Below, piece after piece: positions 42,964 to 45,103 of a stretch of DNA of 45,103 bases. Numbering within the stretch: position 1 is the first letter of the stretch; each line of letters starts with the position of its first letter. The notes below the pieces were generated by a model. It ran no database searches. It was given only the letters and a program-made list of their open reading frames with translations, and was not told the origin of the DNA. The stretch is from Scopulibacillus darangshiensis (GTDB taxonomy: Bacteria; Bacillota; Bacilli; Bacillales; Sporolactobacillaceae). A program made the translations under genes and the position numbers. The stretch lies in the NCBI RefSeq assembly GCF_004341035.1, contig NZ_SLXK01000034.1:1-45103 (forward strand). The letters are read 5' to 3'.

Positions 42964-43821
42964 ATGGTTTACGGCGCGATTGAAGCGGGAGGAACAAAAT
43001 TTGTTTGTGCAGTTGGGGATGAGAAAGGGCATATTATCGAATCTATTCAGCTTCCAACCAAAACACCAGACGAAACGATGCCTTCCGTCATCGACTTTTT
43101 TAAAAGGTATGAGCTGAAGGCCTTGGGCATAGGCTCCTTTGGGCCTGTTGATGTCAATAAAGAGAGTCTGACATACGGCAATATTACGTCTACACCAAAG
43201 CCTGGCTGGCGTGACTTTCCATTTGCCCGCACAATGGAGCAGGCTTTAAAGATTCCGATTGGCTTTAATACCGATGTCAATGCCGCAGCATTGGGTGAAT
43301 TGACACATGGCGCCGCAAAGGGCCTCGGCAGCTGCTTATATATAACTGTCGGAACCGGCATAGGAGGCGGGGCGGTTGTCAGGAATAACATGCTTCAAGG
43401 GTTAAGTCACCCGGAAATGGGCCATATTCTCGTAAGGCGCCTTCCTAGTGATTCGTATATCGGAAAATGCCCTTATCATGGCGATTGTTTGGAAGGGTTG
43501 GCGGCGGGACCGGCAATTGAGGAACGGTGGGGCAAAAAAGGTGCCGATCTTGCTGGGCAACCCGAAGTCTGGGAGCTTGAGGCGTACTATCTTGCCCAGG
43601 CTCTCATGCAATATATATTGATTTTATCGCCAGAAAAAATAATCTTAGGCGGCGGTGTCATGAAGCAATCACAAGTTTTCCCATTAATAAGGGAAAAGCT
43701 TAACGAGCTGAACAATGGTTATATTGCCTTGCCGGAACTCGCAGATTTTATTGTGCCTCCGGGATTAGGAGATCAGGCTGGTATAACCGGGGCCCTGATG
43801 CTGGCGCTAGCTGCAGAATAA
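42964..43821 (+). CDS. ROK family sugar kinase, fructokinase-like
   Basis: This 285-residue ROK-family kinase is probably a fructokinase (YdhR/ScrK-like). It has the P-loop-like AIEAGGTKFVCAVG (residues 5-18), the sugar-binding FNTDVNAAALGELTHGAAKG with catalytic Asp about 102, the phosphate-binding VGTGIGGGAVV, and the ROK zinc motif PEMGHI...CPYHGDCLEGLAAGPAIE (His and Cys ligands). The size and EAGGTKF start are those of the Gram-positive fructokinase group. It is separated from bioF by 126 nt and ended by a strong terminator. Confidence 0.9.
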   Translation: MVYGAIEAGGTKFVCAVGDEKGHIIESIQLPTKTPDETMPSVIDFFKRYELKALGIGSFGPVDVNKESLTYGNITSTPKPGWRDFPFARTMEQALKIPIGFNTDVNAAALGELTHGAAKGLGSCLYITVGTGIGGGAVVRNNMLQGLSHPEMGHILVRRLPSDSYIGKCPYHGDCLEGLAAGPAIEERWGKKGADLAGQPEVWELEAYYLAQALMQYILILSPEKIILGGGVMKQSQVFPLIREKLNELNNGYIALPELADFIVPPGLGDQAGITGALMLALAAE

Positions 43822-43831
43822 AAATTAAGCG

Positions 43832-43864
43832 AAAAACGCTCACGTGTTATAGTGAGCGTTTTTT
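43832..43864 (+). terminator. Terminator of the ROK kinase gene
   Basis: AAAAACGCTCAC (43832-43843) pairs with GTGAGCGTTTTT (43852-43863), 12-bp perfect stem, 8-nt loop, T-run. The structured repeat begins 1-2 nt later. Confidence 0.9.
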
Positions 43865-43865
43865 A

Positions 43866-44015
43866 AGTTAATCAGAAAGTATAACTTTCTGACGCACATA
43901 AGTGCACTGGCTAAAGACGTAACATCCTGTTACAACGCCAGTACTAGCACGTCCTGTGCGTCGCAACTACGCCTCTGTCTTCACCAAAGGCTCGCCAATC
44001 GGCGAGTTTTCTTTA
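43866..44015 (+). repeat. 150-nt structured dispersed repeat, copy 3
   Basis: It is 149 of 150 bases identical to the copy at 28392-28541 (one G/A difference, near the base of stem E). It lies in the same orientation, again directly after a terminator and downstream of a plus-strand gene. See copy 1 for its stems. Confidence 0.9.
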
Positions 44016-44238
44016 TGGGTTGTGATTCAATCTCAATCCCTAATGTATTATTGCTGTTTTAAGCCTCATTTTGTACCTTATATTCCACTTTCAAGATAGG
44101 TTGCTTTAAAAATGACTTAAAACAAATAAAGTCGCTTATAAACGATAGCGTGGCTGTTTAGTATGGTATAATATTTCATAAGTGATGTATGACAATTATA
44201 CTGCTTTTTATAGCGGAAAAGGGTTGGGATATTGTCCA
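44016..44238. other. Upstream region of the TauE/SafE gene
   Basis: AT-rich, no gene. TATAAT at about 44166-44171 could be a -10 element but lacks a clear -35. Confidence 0.3.
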
Positions 44239-44985
44239 ATGACAACAACACTTATTGTATCAGTTATTGCAGCCGTATTTGTTGGTGCGCTAATGCGGGC
44301 CACATTTGGCTTTGGCGAGGCTGTTGTTAGCATGCCGCTCCTTGCTCTGCTTCCTATTGATTTGCACACGGCGATTTCCCTGATTGGATTAGCCGGCCTT
44401 ACAGTCGCACTGCTTACCGTTGTTAGCGGATGGCGCCACATTGACCGTCCGATTTTGTTGCGTTTGGCGGCCGCAACCTTAATCGGTATCCCCGCAGGTC
44501 TCATATTGGTGACGCTGATGCCTGCTAGTGTGGTTACTGCCGGGCTTGGCTTCTTTTTGATCGCCTATGGCGGCTATTCATTTGTTCGCCATACGGTCGT
44601 GAAGGCAGAGGTACAGCCTCGGTTTACAGCTAACTATTGGGCATTACCCGCGGGCTTTGCAGCCGGGGCACTGGGCAGTGCTTTCAACTTTAACGGTGTG
44701 CCCGTTGTCGTCTATGGGACCATGCGCCGCTGGGATCCGGAACGGTTCCGAGGCACCTTGCAGGCCCACTTCCTTATTTCCGGTGTATTTGTTGTCGGCG
44801 GTCAAGCCCTTGGCGGTCTATGGAGTCCCGACTTGTTTGTTCTATACGGATTGTCCTTGCCAGCCATCCTTGCTGCAACCTTGGCCGGTGTAATGATAAA
44901 TAAGCGTATCCCCGCAAAAAAGTTTGAACGTTATGTTTTCCTTCTAATCATTTTGCTAGGGGCTCTGTTGTTGACAGGGGTCTGA
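44239..44985 (+). CDS. TauE/SafE (sulfite exporter) family membrane protein
   Basis: This 248-residue polytopic protein has about eight membrane helices. The first half has VIAAVFVGALMRATFGFGEAVVSMPLLALL, which is the conserved TauE repeat (FGFGEA...P.L), and the second half GFAAGALGSAFNFNGVPVVVY, its paralogous copy. ATG 44239 is the most likely start because the first helix begins there; an upstream in-frame GTG/ATG at 44182/44185 adds a polar tail with no ribosome binding site. Members export organic or sulfur anions (sulfite, sulfoacetate), but the substrate here is unknown. Its stop codon falls inside a perfect inverted repeat. Confidence 0.85.
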   Translation: MTTTLIVSVIAAVFVGALMRATFGFGEAVVSMPLLALLPIDLHTAISLIGLAGLTVALLTVVSGWRHIDRPILLRLAAATLIGIPAGLILVTLMPASVVTAGLGFFLIAYGGYSFVRHTVVKAEVQPRFTANYWALPAGFAAGALGSAFNFNGVPVVVYGTMRRWDPERFRGTLQAHFLISGVFVVGGQALGGLWSPDLFVLYGLSLPAILAATLAGVMINKRIPAKKFERYVFLLIILLGALLLTGV

Positions 44986-45006
44986 CCCCTCGGGGTCAGA
45001 CCCCTG
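44975..45006. terminator. Perfect 15-bp inverted repeat (CAGGGGTCTGACCCC) at the TauE gene end
   Basis: CAGGGGTCTGACCCC (44975-44989) pairs with GGGGTCAGACCCCTG (44992-45006) with a 2-nt loop, followed by TTT. The TauE stop codon (44983-44985) is inside the left arm. The GGGGTCAGACCCC core resembles REP-type palindromes known in other bacteria; it may be a terminator, a repeat element or both. Confidence 0.6.
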
Positions 45007-45012
45007 TTTCAT

Positions 45013-45080
45013 TACGACTTTAGTCCGTTGAGCACGCGATAGCGTGCGAAACAATAAACCACCTGCTATGCAGGTGGGAA
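45013..45080. mobile_element. Orphan IS200/IS605-like right end
   Basis: The sequence shares ACGACTTTAGTC with 35661-35672 and ends in CCACCTGC-TAT-GCAGGTGG (45059-45077), matching the right-end hairpin of the IS at 35692-35711. A second hairpin GCACGC-GATA-GCGTGC (45032-45047) replaces the middle. No transposase gene lies between 44986 and the window end, so it is a relic or a short non-autonomous element, possibly continuing past the window. Confidence 0.5.
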
Positions 45081-45103
45081 ACAAATGGTTATACCAAAAA
45101 ACT

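Overview
The window is chromosomal DNA of an aerobic, endospore-forming member of the Bacillales (low-GC Gram-positive). Two complete GerA-type germinant-receptor operons show this, together with AGGAGG-type ribosome binding sites, frequent TTG starts, YloB-like, UPF0316, YcgT/YumC-like and NERD proteins, a BirA-type biotin operator, a Fur box and a TPP riboswitch in front of thiC. The species cannot be named from the sequence.

Layout. 1-0.9 kb: the C-terminal half of a TPR-type regulator that has lost its front. 0.9-5.1 kb (minus strand): germinant-receptor operon in transcription order D-B-A-C, including a 67-residue two-helix D-type subunit. 5.2-9.5 kb: a promoter, a truncated ROK kinase, a SIS-domain sugar isomerase and two type-I sulfatases with a plant-type [2Fe-2S] ferredoxin between them; this looks like use of a sulfated sugar or glycan. 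9.7-10.3 kb: UPF0316 membrane protein. 10.5-19.0 kb: a catabolic island with a BCCT betaine transporter on the minus strand and, divergently, an ornithine-cyclodeaminase-like enzyme, a RocA-like dehydrogenase, a Rieske oxygenase, a Rieske ferredoxin, an FAD reductase and a TetR regulator. Copies of one palindrome (TAATCATGATTA) lie over both divergent promoters and in front of the regulator gene. The best guess is uptake and oxidative N-demethylation of a betaine such as proline betaine.

19.4-23.3 kb: second germinant-receptor operon (A-B-C). 23.4-28.3 kb: a Fur-box-controlled iron region with a ferredoxin-NADP reductase-like flavoprotein, divergent from a siderophore ABC transporter (ATPase, lipoprotein, two permeases). 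28.4-34.8 kb: an accessory stretch with a 150-nt structured repeat (copies at 28.4, 30.5 and 43.9 kb), a 7-unit 52-bp minisatellite, a NERD protein, several membrane proteins and two gene remnants (an ABC-2 permease and an RND pump). 35.0-36.6 kb: a compact three-gene operon (DUF3467, BECR-like nuclease fold, DUF2283) that resembles an undescribed toxin-antitoxin module; an IS200-type element interrupts its first gene. 36.7-45.1 kb: housekeeping and transport genes: Ca2+ P-type ATPase, thiC with riboswitch, a lone bioF with a BirA operator, a ROK fructokinase-like gene, a TauE/SafE exporter, and at the window edge an orphan IS200/IS605-like end.

The most novel items are the 150-nt structured repeat, the disrupted DUF3467/BECR/DUF2283 operon, and the palindrome-regulated betaine oxygenase island. 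No tRNA, rRNA, CRISPR array or prophage was seen. All family names come from reading the sequence; no database search was done.
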